Shown here piece after piece: positions 16,132-24,138 of a stretch of 35,836 nt of DNA. The stretch is from Phocaeicola faecicola (lineage in GTDB: Bacteria > Bacteroidota > Bacteroidia > Bacteroidales > Bacteroidaceae). The stretch covers positions 1 through 35,836 of the forward strand of contig NZ_JABSOE010000049.1 in the NCBI RefSeq assembly GCF_013618865.1, written 5' to 3'. The number at the start of each line of letters is the position of its first letter. The stretch's first letter is position 1. The notes below the pieces were generated by a model, which had not been told where the DNA came from, made no database searches, and saw only the letters and a list, made by a program, of their open reading frames with translations. The position numbers and the translations under genes are program-made.

Positions 16132-17299
16132 ATGGGCCGTATCACCATCAATGGAACCCAAGCCGGTTTCAGTTGTAAGAAAGAAGTGTCCCTCGCTTTG
16201 TGGGACGTCAAAACCAACCGGGCCAAAGGCAAGTCCGAGGAGGCCCGTACACTCAATCAGGAGCTTGACAATATCAAGGCGCAAATCACCAGGCACTACC
16301 AGTACATCTGCGACCACGACAGTTTTGTTACAGCCAAGAAAGTCTATAACCGCTATGTCGGCTTCTCAGAGGAATGCCACACCCTTATGAACCTTTTCAG
16401 GGAACAGCTGGAACCGTATAAAAAGAAAATCGGCATAGAGAAAGCCGAAAGCACCTACTGCGGTCTGGTTGCCGATTACAAGAGTCTCCTGCTTTTCATG
16501 AAAAGCAAGAAGAATGCAGAGGATATTGTCATCGAAGAACTTGAGAAATCATTCATCGAGGATTACTACAACTGGATGCTCGGTACATGCGCTTTGGCAA
16601 ACTCCACTGTCTTCGGGCGTGTCAATACCTTGAAGTGGCTGATGTATATCGCGCAGGAAAAAGGCTGGATACGGGTTCATCCGTTCGCATCATTCGAGTG
16701 TATGCCCGAATACAAGAGGCGTTCTTTCCTTTCCGAAGAGGAACTGCAAAGGATAATCCATATAGAACCGAGATACAAACGCCAGCGTGCCATGCGCGAC
16801 ATGTTCCTGTTCATGTGCTTCACCGGTCTTTCCTATGTGGACTTGAAAGCCATAACATACGATAATATCCATACCGACTCCGACGGCGGTACATGGCTGA
16901 TGGGCAACCGTATAAAAACGGGAGTGGCGTATGTCGTAAAATTATTGCCCATTGCTATTGAACTGATTGAAAAATATAGGGGTACGGATGAAAAGAAAGA
17001 CTCCCCGAATGTGTCTTTCCGGTAGGTGAATACAATGCCATGCGGCTCAGTCTTGGAATCATAGGCAGGAAATGCAACTCCGGGGCGAGGTCACCCCGCA
17101 CATCGGACGCCACGCATTTGCCGTTCTGGCCATACTCAAGGGGATGCTGCTGGAAACTCTTCAGAAAGTGTTTGGGCATAAGTCCATCACATACGTCCTG
17201 CGCATCCATTCACTTGTCCGGCGCAGGCGGGGCAATCTTTTTCTGGAAGTCGCCCATCTGTACGACCAGCGTGCTGACCAGCTTTCTCAACTCCTAATA
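16132..17299 (+). pseudogene. Integrase-type tyrosine recombinase, 5'-truncated with two frameshifts
   Basis: Homology begins with KNGKTPIMGRITINGT; the first 10 or so residues of the family are missing and no start codon precedes the open stretch (frame open from about 16045). The frame from 16132 carries the arm-binding and SAM-like domains and the Arg region FTGLSYVDL, then breaks near 17005. The next piece (VFPVGEYNAMRLSLGIIGRKCN) is one frame lower. After a second break near 17082 the third frame gives VTPHIGRHAFAV, with HxxR, and VFGHKSI. Two single-base losses explain all three pieces. It is an older casualty than its two neighbours. Coding traces fade after about 17215; 17300-17536 holds nothing I recognise. 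Confidence 0.85.
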
Positions 17300-17536
17300 C
17301 GCGCTTGTTTCAATAATTGTCAGTTCCATACTAAAATTCTTTTTAAGATTCTGAATATGCGACAAAGTAACGCACATCCTATATCCTTTCCAAACAGATA
17401 ATATCAGAGTCTTCCGTTGGCGTGCATTGGCGTATCCAACGTTAAAAGAGAAGGTCCTTCACCTGCATCCATGCGGCAACGGAACTTCCATTCCCTTACT
17501 TGTTTTCCATAAATTTATAGGATTAATTTCTGGTGC

Positions 17537-17710
17537 ATGATATTAATAGTCATTATTCTGTCTGCTTTTTTTGCTTGCATAATTGCAGCTAACAGTTATC
17601 TATTCCAGAACGCATTGTTATGGAAAATGGCAAGCTGTTTTGTTGGTTTATGGATATTGTGTATGATAATTACCGTCTTCGTTTGTCGTAAACTTGAATG
17701 CTCTAATTAA
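17537..17710 (+). CDS. Possible small membrane protein (57 aa)
   Basis: ATG 17537 to TAA 17708-17710 encodes MILIVIILSAFFACIIAA... with two hydrophobic helices (about residues 1-19 and 33-52) separated by a short polar loop, ending RKLECSN. The composition is unlike chance translation, but ribosome-binding support is weak. It ends 52 bp before the -33 box of the B12 promoter. The function is unknown; a relation to B12 uptake is not shown. Confidence 0.4.
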   Translation: MILIVIILSAFFACIIAANSYLFQNALLWKMASCFVGLWILCMIITVFVCRKLECSN

Positions 17711-17761
17711 AACAGTACGGTTGTCATGCTTTGTGTGTTTTATTATAAATATTATGAATTA

Positions 17762-17793
17762 TTTGGAATTGATATGTAATATAGATAATTTTG
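17762..17793 (+). promoter_or_regulatory. Promoter of the cobalamin uptake operon (TTTG - 20 bp - TAATTTTG)
   Basis: TTTG 17762-17765 and TAATTTTG 17786-17793 match the Bacteroidales -33/-7 consensus at ideal spacing. The start site near 17800 would place the whole riboswitch in the leader. Confidence 0.75.
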
Positions 17794-17804
17794 CAGTCGG
17801 GAAA

Positions 17805-18012
17805 TGGTTTCGGGAGGTTTACGCCTTCCGAATGAAAAGGGAACCCGGTGAAAATCCGGGACAGTACCCGCTGCTGTGAGTCCACAAAAACGGACATCGA
17901 ACTTTTGCCACTGGTGTAATACCGGGAAGGCACGATGACCGGGACGAGTCAGAAGACCTGCCATGACCGGAATGAGATTTACACCTGCGGGATATACGGG
18001 TCGTAATCAAAT
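17805..18012 (+). promoter_or_regulatory. Cobalamin (B12) riboswitch
   Basis: The hallmark blocks of the class appear in order: GGGAACCCGGTGAAAATCC followed by GGGACAGTACCCGCTGCTGTGAG near 17839-17880, GCCACTG (about 17908) paired later with GGGAAGGC (about 17926), and GACGAGTCAGAAGACCTGCC, the B12-box end, near 17944-17963. A terminator hairpin at 18055-18093 supplies the expression platform, so high cobalamin should switch the operon off by premature termination. Confidence 0.95.
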
Positions 18013-18054
18013 AAGGAATAGCTCATCGGCCATTCAATATTTGAAGACAGACAT

Positions 18055-18093
18055 ATTCCCGTTCGTGTAAGTCCGCACGAACGGGAATTTTTT
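18055..18093 (+). terminator. Terminator of the riboswitch expression platform
   Basis: A perfect 13-bp stem (ATTCCCGTTCGTG / CACGAACGGGAAT) with an 8-nt loop is followed by T6. It stands between the riboswitch and the first structural gene, 30 bp before its start codon, as expected for transcriptional attenuation. Confidence 0.85.
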
Positions 18094-18122
18094 GTGTTTG
18101 TTAATAATATGTTTAGTGACCT

Positions 18123-19040
18123 ATGAAAAGAAAATTACGCTTTCTGGCAGGTGCCTGTCTATTTACCGCAACCGCCTTGTTCTCTGGCTGTAGCTCGGAC
18201 GATGACTTTTTGATGGACCCGGTTGATTCCGGAACTTCGCAAACCCGTGCTGTGACAAATTCGGACGGTACTTTAACTATCACTTTCGATGATTTCGATC
18301 CCGGCATGTTAGCAGGACCTACCTCGGCCGGAGAAAATCTTTATTCGTACCAAGGGTATCCTCAAGTAACCACCATTTACGACAATACTCCGGAAGAATA
18401 TCTCTTCCTTTCAATGTTTAATACTGTAGGTGGAAGCACAGAGTATTCCAGCGGCGGCATCGCACTTTCCAACTGGAACATCCGCTCCAATCAGTCGGGA
18501 AATACCGGAGACTGGTGGTATTCTTATCTAAACCAATGTTCTGTCTATAACACTGCGGTGGAAGCGGAAGGACAGAATAAGGAAGCCGGGCACAGCGGTT
18601 CCAATTTCGGTGTCGTTTACGGATATGTGGATGCTTACAATCAGGCATGGATGGCTAAACCAGAATTTTATTTCAATGTTCCCCGGAAATTGGTCGGCCT
18701 GTGGATCTGCAACACCTCATACACTTATGGTGTCATTACTTATGGTAATCAGTTCGGTTCTACGGGGGTAGCGACTCCTCTGAAAGAGATGAAAGGGTAT
18801 TTCCAAGTGAATCTGGAATGTTATGATGCGAATGGCGGTCTGATCCGCACTTACAAACGTCTTTTAGCCGATTATCGTAACGGCCAACAACAGGTTGATC
18901 CTATCACGACATGGGATTATTGGGAAATCAATGCCGAAGGGGTGCAAAGTGTGAAATTCAACTTCGAGGGTTCGGATTCGGGAGCATACGGTTTGAATAC
19001 TCCGGCTTATATCTGTATTGATGATATCACCATACAATAA
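18123..19040 (+). CDS. DUF4465-type surface lipoprotein, possible cobalamin-binding accessory protein
   Basis: The product of 305 aa begins with a lipoprotein signal (lipobox LFSGC, Cys23) followed by an acidic stretch SSDDD that in Bacteroidales favours export to the cell surface. The mature part is rich in aromatic and glycine residues (NWNIRSN, WWYSYLNQCS, FNFEGSDSGAYG) and ends with YICIDDITI, the pattern of DUF4465 beta-sandwich proteins. It is the first gene after the cobalamin riboswitch. Gut Bacteroidetes make surface cobalamin-binding lipoproteins (BtuG, BtuH families), and membership in a BtuH-like group is possible but not provable here. Confidence 0.8.
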   Translation: MKRKLRFLAGACLFTATALFSGCSSDDDFLMDPVDSGTSQTRAVTNSDGTLTITFDDFDPGMLAGPTSAGENLYSYQGYPQVTTIYDNTPEEYLFLSMFNTVGGSTEYSSGGIALSNWNIRSNQSGNTGDWWYSYLNQCSVYNTAVEAEGQNKEAGHSGSNFGVVYGYVDAYNQAWMAKPEFYFNVPRKLVGLWICNTSYTYGVITYGNQFGSTGVATPLKEMKGYFQVNLECYDANGGLIRTYKRLLADYRNGQQQVDPITTWDYWEINAEGVQSVKFNFEGSDSGAYGLNTPAYICIDDITIQ

Positions 19041-19052
19041 AAAGAATACAAG

Positions 19053-19078
19053 GATATCCCTTCTGTCGGGGGTATCCC
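19053..19078 (+). terminator. Weak intergenic hairpin in the B12 operon
   Basis: GGATATCCC and GGGGTATCC form a 9-bp stem with one G-T pair, followed loosely by TTATTTTT. It lies between the first two lipoprotein genes and may tune or protect mRNA rather than stop it. Confidence 0.3.
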
Positions 19079-19104
19079 TGTTATTTTTCTAAAATCCACA
19101 CATC

Positions 19105-20886
19105 ATGCATCGTTTTCACTATTTTATTATTTCTGCCTGTATGCTGTTCACCTCCTGCAACAAGGATGAAGTCATTACCGAAGAAGTAGGAGGACAACCT
19201 ATAATAGAACTTGACAGCGAGACCGGTATTTACACGGTCAAGGTCGATCACGAATTGACTATCGCCCCGACATACCAGAATGTTGAAGATGCTCTTTTTG
19301 CTTGGACGATAGACGGTACGCTGGTTTCTTCGGGTCCGTCTCTTCAACGTACATGGAATGAATGCGGGGATTTTTATGTCAAACTAAGAGTAGACAATGC
19401 GGAAGGCTATGCCGAAGAGGAACTGAAAGTAGAAGTGAAAGAACTCACCCCTCCGGTCATCTCACTGGCACTACCTTCGCAGGGGCTAAAAGTCGTCCGG
19501 AATACCGATTACACATTTACTCCCGATATTCAGCATTCGGATGTCGAAGGGTTCAAAATCGAATGGGTACGGGAAGGAAAAATCGTTTCCACCGAGAATA
19601 CTTATACTTTCAATGAAAAAGAACTCGGTGTTTATACGGTGACAATCAACGCTTCCAATATAGATGGGACAACAACGAAAGACGTAAGCGTAGAGGTCGT
19701 GGAAACGATGCCCTACGTTGTCAAATTCCCGACCCCGTCTTACCTGCAAACATCCACGGACAGGTACACTTTTGCCGACCGTCCTGTTTTCCTGCGTCCG
19801 TTGTTGGAGTATTTCGACAATCCCCGTTTTGAGTGGAGTGTGGACGGTCAGGTCATGGAAGGAGAAGTGGAACGCATGTTCAAGTTCACGCCGTCCGCAC
19901 CCGGAGAATACACCGTCTCCTGTACTGTGTCGGAAGACACACCGACGGAAAAAATAAGCAGGAATATCGACAAAGGGAAAACGGCTGTCACTGCCACCGT
20001 AAAAGTCGTTTGTGTGGACAAAAAGGAACAAGACGGCTTCCGGGCTTCGGGAAGTTCCAAGCTCTGGAATAAAGTCTATGAATATACCCCAGCTCCCGGC
20101 CAATTTATCAACGAGACGAGCACGATAGGCGGTATGACCGGCAACGAAACATCCCCTGAAGCGGCTGTCGCATGGGCAACACAGCGTTTGAAAGACAAAC
20201 TGCACGTCTCTTTAGGTTCTTTCGGGGGTTATATCATCGTCGGCTTCGACCACAGTATTCCCAATTCGGGTAACCAATATGATTTCTGTGTTCAGGGGAA
20301 CGCCTTTGACGGCAGTTCCGAACCGGGTATCGTATGGGTCATGCAAGATATAAACGGAAACGGATTGCCGGATGACGAGTGGTACGAACTGAAAGGATCT
20401 GAAGCAGGCAAGGAAGAAACAATACAGAATTTTGAAGTGACCTATTACCGTCCGGAAGGCAAAAAAATGGATGTCCAATGGATCAGTTCCGACGGTAGAA
20501 ACGGCTGGGTAGACTATCTGTCCGCTTATCATACACAAGACTATTATTATCCGGCTTGGATTTCGGAAAACAGTTATACCCTGACAGGCACTTGTCTGGC
20601 CGCCCGCAACACCCAAGATTCTCAAACCGGTTATTGGGATAATCAGAGTTATGACTGGGGGTACGTGGATAATTTCGGAAACGACCAGATAGAAGGCGGC
20701 AGTACGGTGGATGGAAGCGGACAAAGGAACGGTTTCAAAATTTCCAATGCCATCCATGCCGATGGAACGGAAGCCAATCTGCAATATATTGACTTTATCA
20801 AAATACAATGCGGTGTTCTGGCCAAAAGCGGCTGGCTGGGCGAAGTTTCTACGGAGGTATTTTCTTTTGAGGATCTAACCAAATAA
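19105..20886 (+). CDS. PKD/Ig-like repeat surface lipoprotein of the B12 locus
   Basis: A 593-aa lipoprotein (lipobox FTSC, Cys18). Three PKD/Ig-like beta modules follow: about residues 30-115 (ending YAEEELKVEV), 118-200 (GVYTVTINASNIDGTTTKDVSVEV) and 205-300 (GEYTVSCTVSE). The remaining C-terminal half (about 310-590) holds a compact domain with GGYIIVGFDHSIPN and DINGNGLPDDEWYELKGSE, the latter a calcium-binding-like Asp/Asn loop. It follows the DUF4465 gene by 64 bp in the riboswitch-controlled unit. I infer surface display and ligand capture or scaffolding around BtuG/BtuB. The exact role is unknown. Confidence 0.8.
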   Translation: MHRFHYFIISACMLFTSCNKDEVITEEVGGQPIIELDSETGIYTVKVDHELTIAPTYQNVEDALFAWTIDGTLVSSGPSLQRTWNECGDFYVKLRVDNAEGYAEEELKVEVKELTPPVISLALPSQGLKVVRNTDYTFTPDIQHSDVEGFKIEWVREGKIVSTENTYTFNEKELGVYTVTINASNIDGTTTKDVSVEVVETMPYVVKFPTPSYLQTSTDRYTFADRPVFLRPLLEYFDNPRFEWSVDGQVMEGEVERMFKFTPSAPGEYTVSCTVSEDTPTEKISRNIDKGKTAVTATVKVVCVDKKEQDGFRASGSSKLWNKVYEYTPAPGQFINETSTIGGMTGNETSPEAAVAWATQRLKDKLHVSLGSFGGYIIVGFDHSIPNSGNQYDFCVQGNAFDGSSEPGIVWVMQDINGNGLPDDEWYELKGSEAGKEETIQNFEVTYYRPEGKKMDVQWISSDGRNGWVDYLSAYHTQDYYYPAWISENSYTLTGTCLAARNTQDSQTGYWDNQSYDWGYVDNFGNDQIEGGSTVDGSGQRNGFKISNAIHADGTEANLQYIDFIKIQCGVLAKSGWLGEVSTEVFSFEDLTK

Positions 20887-20900
20887 TAAAAATTACAAGT

Positions 20901-22991
20901 ATGAAAATTTATTTTCTTCCCATGCTCCTATCCTTGTTCTTTTTGGGAGCGTGTGACAAAAACGATGAAATTATACCTGAAGATGCAGATGAAAATTTCA
21001 TCACATCGGTCGTGATGACCGTGGACGGGAAATCGTACACGGCCGACATTACGGACAATACAGTAACAATAACCGTTCCCTATACGGTATCGCTGAACAA
21101 CGCCGAAGTGGAATTCAAGTACACAACTTCTGCAACAATCATACCTGATCCTGAAACGGTAACGGACTGGGATAACGAACGAACCTTCCGGGTGACATCC
21201 TATAACGGAGATGCCCGCGAATATACCTATAAGGTCGTGAAAAGCGAGATAGAATCTGACGGAGATGTGGAGTTGAAGACCACCGAGGAGGTAGCTTCTT
21301 TTGCCGCAACCAAAACAACCGTTGTCAAAGGGAACCTGATTATCGGCTCTGATGCGGAAGAGGCAGAAAAAATCACTGACATATCTGCATTGGCATCTTT
21401 GAAAGAGGTTACTGGCAACATTGTCATTCGTAACAGTTACAACGGTGCAGACTTGACAGGGTTGGATAATATCGTTTCTGCCGGAGGTTTACAGGTAGGT
21501 TCGACCGATGTCGCCTCGAAAGCTACGGAACTTCACATGATTTCCATGAAAGCATTGGAAACGCTCTCCGGAGACATATCGGTATATAACGACCAAGTGA
21601 CGTATGTCCTATTCGAGAAACTGGCAACTATTGAAGGAAGCGTGATGTTCAATGCGTCGTCGTTACAGAGTTTTGAGTTTCCGGTTCTGACTACTGTAGG
21701 TCAGGATCTGAATCTTCAAGGACTCAATGAAGAGAACACAGCAGCCGGTTCGATTGCGTCTTTGGAAATACCGGAACTGACAAGTGTCGGAGGGGTCTTG
21801 TCCGTAAACAATCTTGCCAAGCTGACTTCCATGAGCTTCCTTAAGCTGAAAGAGACCGGTGGCCTTGATTTCCATACCGTCCCCGTGATGTTGGAAACCA
21901 TCAACCTTCCGGAAATCGAAACAGTAAACGGAAGTATTATTATGGAAGCCAATATGGAAGCTCCTCCTACCGGTAGTTTTGTTCCCCAACGAAATGACGT
22001 GCTTCAGGCTTTCGGTGGAATGGACAAACTGACAACGATAAAGGGACAGATAAAGATAAAGAATTTCACGGCACTCAAACAACTTCCCGACTGGAGCAAG
22101 ATCACCACACTTGGAAGCATCACGCTGGATTATCTTGAAGATGTGAGCGGAACACTGCTGTTGCCGAACGCCCGATTTGAAACCTTCGGAGAAACAGCGC
22201 CCCAGATTGAAATTATAAACAAGGTGCAGCTCTCCAAAATTGAAACAGCCGAAGATTTGTCAAATGTAAATTTTGTCATCACCAGTCTCACGAATAATAA
22301 GTTCCCTGAAATCACGTTCAAGAATATCAAAGACTTCACTTGTAAGCCAACCACCAACAATACCGATTATACCATATCGACAATTCAACATGTATATGGA
22401 AATCTAAATGTGACAGGCCAAATGCGAAGCAATGCCAAATTTCCCGACTTGGAAATCATAGATGGATATGGATATATCCAAATACCCATGTTTGCTTCAA
22501 TCACAATGCCAGTCTTGAAAGAAGTGGGAGGACAGTTCTATTTATCTGGAAATTTTACCAGTTGTAACTTGCCCTTACTATCCAAAGTTTGTTGTTCAGC
22601 TTCTCCTGTATATTATAAAGAGGGAGAGGGTTCGTTAGCAATATCTTTACAAAGTAAATCGCTGGATATTCCGGAATTGCTTCACGTAGGAGGTGAAGGG
22701 TTGTTCGTTAATAAAGCAACAGGCATTACTTGTGATAAATTACAGACTATAGATGGTACACTACAGATAAAAAGTGCGACTTCTCTTTCTCAGGAAACAC
22801 TTTCCATGGAGAAGTTGGAGACCTTGCATGGGGTTGTTTTTGACGGTTTGACGAAATTTACCGACTACACTTTCTTCGGCAAGTTTATAGAAAACGGAAT
22901 GATTACGGGGGAAAGTTGGAGCGTGACGAAATGTGGGTATAACCCAACCTTCCAAAATATGAAGGACAAACAATATACGCAGCAGGATTAA
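20901..22991 (+). CDS. Receptor-L/leucine-rich-like surface lipoprotein of the B12 locus
   Basis: A 696-aa lipoprotein (lipobox FLGAC, Cys18, then DKNDE). Residues about 33-115 form an Ig-like DUF5018-style module (SVVMTVDGKSYTADI ... REYTYKVVKSE). From about 125 to the end there are many irregular 20-25 residue repeats such as SLKEVTGNIVIRN, LETLSGDISVYN, LTSVGGVLSVNN and LKEVGGQFYLSGN. This spacing resembles receptor-L or ECM33-type beta-solenoids. The gene starts 14 bp after the PKD gene and is followed by a strong terminator. A binding or scaffold role at the surface is inferred. I know of no established function for such a protein in B12 uptake. Confidence 0.75.
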   Translation: MKIYFLPMLLSLFFLGACDKNDEIIPEDADENFITSVVMTVDGKSYTADITDNTVTITVPYTVSLNNAEVEFKYTTSATIIPDPETVTDWDNERTFRVTSYNGDAREYTYKVVKSEIESDGDVELKTTEEVASFAATKTTVVKGNLIIGSDAEEAEKITDISALASLKEVTGNIVIRNSYNGADLTGLDNIVSAGGLQVGSTDVASKATELHMISMKALETLSGDISVYNDQVTYVLFEKLATIEGSVMFNASSLQSFEFPVLTTVGQDLNLQGLNEENTAAGSIASLEIPELTSVGGVLSVNNLAKLTSMSFLKLKETGGLDFHTVPVMLETINLPEIETVNGSIIMEANMEAPPTGSFVPQRNDVLQAFGGMDKLTTIKGQIKIKNFTALKQLPDWSKITTLGSITLDYLEDVSGTLLLPNARFETFGETAPQIEIINKVQLSKIETAEDLSNVNFVITSLTNNKFPEITFKNIKDFTCKPTTNNTDYTISTIQHVYGNLNVTGQMRSNAKFPDLEIIDGYGYIQIPMFASITMPVLKEVGGQFYLSGNFTSCNLPLLSKVCCSASPVYYKEGEGSLAISLQSKSLDIPELLHVGGEGLFVNKATGITCDKLQTIDGTLQIKSATSLSQETLSMEKLETLHGVVFDGLTKFTDYTFFGKFIENGMITGESWSVTKCGYNPTFQNMKDKQYTQQD

Positions 22992-23007
22992 ACCTTATAC
23001 CTTAACC

Positions 23008-23041
23008 AGAGTACCCGTAATGATTCGGGTACTCTTTTTTA
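23008..23041 (+). terminator. Strong terminator between the lipoprotein genes and btuG
   Basis: A perfect 10-bp stem (AGAGTACCCG / CGGGTACTCT) with an 8-nt loop is followed by T7. It lies 16 bp after the LRR-like gene and only 5 bp before the btuG start region, so transcript levels probably drop from the lipoprotein genes to the transport genes. No separate promoter for btuG is evident. Confidence 0.85.
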
Positions 23042-23046
23042 TCCGA

Positions 23047-24120
23047 ATGACAATGAGCAGAACAATACAACGGATTTGCCTTTTTCTTTTCTGCCTGCCA
23101 GTTTTCGGCAGTTGCATGAAATGGGATTACGGAGAGATGGAAGATTTCTCTGTATCGGCCTCTGGTCTTTTCATTACCAACGAGGGGAATTTCCAGTACA
23201 GCAATGCCACGCTTTCCTACTACGATCCCGCCACGTGCGAAGTGGAGAATGAAGTGTTTTACCGTGCCAACGGGTTCAAGTTGGGCGATGTGGCCCAGTC
23301 TATGGTTATCCGGGACGGTATAGGCTGGATCGTGGTGAACAACTCGCATGTGATTTTCGCCATCGACATCAATACTTTCAAGGAAGTGGGCCGTATCACA
23401 GGTTTCACCTCACCCCGGTATATCCATTTTCTGTCGGATGAGAAAGCCTATGTGACGCAGATATGGGACTACCGTATCTTCATCATCAACCCCAAGACAT
23501 ACGAGATTACCGGCTATATCGAATGTCCAGACATGGACATGGAATCGGGTTCCACCGAACAAATGGTACAATACGGCAAGTACGTCTATGTGAACTGCTG
23601 GTCGTACCAGAACCGCATCCTGAAAATCGACACGGAGACGGACAAGGTCGTGGACGAACTGACCATCGGCATACAACCTACTTCGCTGGTCATGGACAAA
23701 TACAACAAGATGTGGACCATCACGGATGGCGGTTACGAGGGTAGCCCATACGGTTACGAGGCACCGTCTCTCTATCGTATAGACGCCGAGACTTTCACCG
23801 TAGAGAAACAGTTCAAGTTTAAGCTGGGCGACTGGCCTTCGGAAGTCCAGCTCAACGGTACACGGGATACACTTTACTGGATCAACAACGATATTTGGCG
23901 AATGCCGGTGGAAGCCGACCGTGTTCCCGTCCGGCCTTTTCTGGAGTTTCGGGACACCAAATACTACGGCCTTACGGTCAATCCCAACAACGGGGAGGTA
24001 TATGTGGCCGACGCTATTGATTACCAGCAACAAGGTATCGTGTATCGCTATTCGCCGCAAGGCAAGCTGATCGATGAATTTTACGTGGGAATCATTCCGG
24101 GAGCTTTCTGCTGGAAATAA
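23047..24120 (+). CDS. btuG: BtuG-like surface cobalamin-binding beta-propeller lipoprotein
   Basis: The product of about 357 aa is a lipoprotein (lipobox VFGSC) with a seven-bladed YncE/DUF5074-type beta-propeller. Repeated blade motifs are GLFITNEGNFQYSNATLSYYDP, SMVIRDGIGWIVVNNS, PRYIHFLSDEKAYVTQ, YVYVNCWSYQNRILKIDTETDKV, LVMDKYNKMWTITDGGY and GLTVNPNNGEVYVADA. BtuG proteins bind cobalamin very tightly at the cell surface and form a lid on BtuB. The next gene, 18 bp away, is btuB, which supports the call. The frame is open from ATG 23020, but that codon is in the loop of the terminator hairpin. I chose ATG 23047; ATG 23053 is equally possible and gives a shorter signal peptide. Confidence 0.92.
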   Translation: MTMSRTIQRICLFLFCLPVFGSCMKWDYGEMEDFSVSASGLFITNEGNFQYSNATLSYYDPATCEVENEVFYRANGFKLGDVAQSMVIRDGIGWIVVNNSHVIFAIDINTFKEVGRITGFTSPRYIHFLSDEKAYVTQIWDYRIFIINPKTYEITGYIECPDMDMESGSTEQMVQYGKYVYVNCWSYQNRILKIDTETDKVVDELTIGIQPTSLVMDKYNKMWTITDGGYEGSPYGYEAPSLYRIDAETFTVEKQFKFKLGDWPSEVQLNGTRDTLYWINNDIWRMPVEADRVPVRPFLEFRDTKYYGLTVNPNNGEVYVADAIDYQQQGIVYRYSPQGKLIDEFYVGIIPGAFCWK

Positions 24121-24138
24121 CGAGGAAGGAGGACAAAA

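Noticed and set aside
19486..20808. Long minus-strand frames (239 and 198 aa) opposite the PKD lipoprotein gene.
   Set aside because: Shadow frames without motifs, opposite a gene with a clear signal peptide and domain pattern.
23020..23022. Upstream ATG for btuG.
   Set aside because: It lies in the loop of a strong terminator and would add residues before a standard lipoprotein signal peptide.
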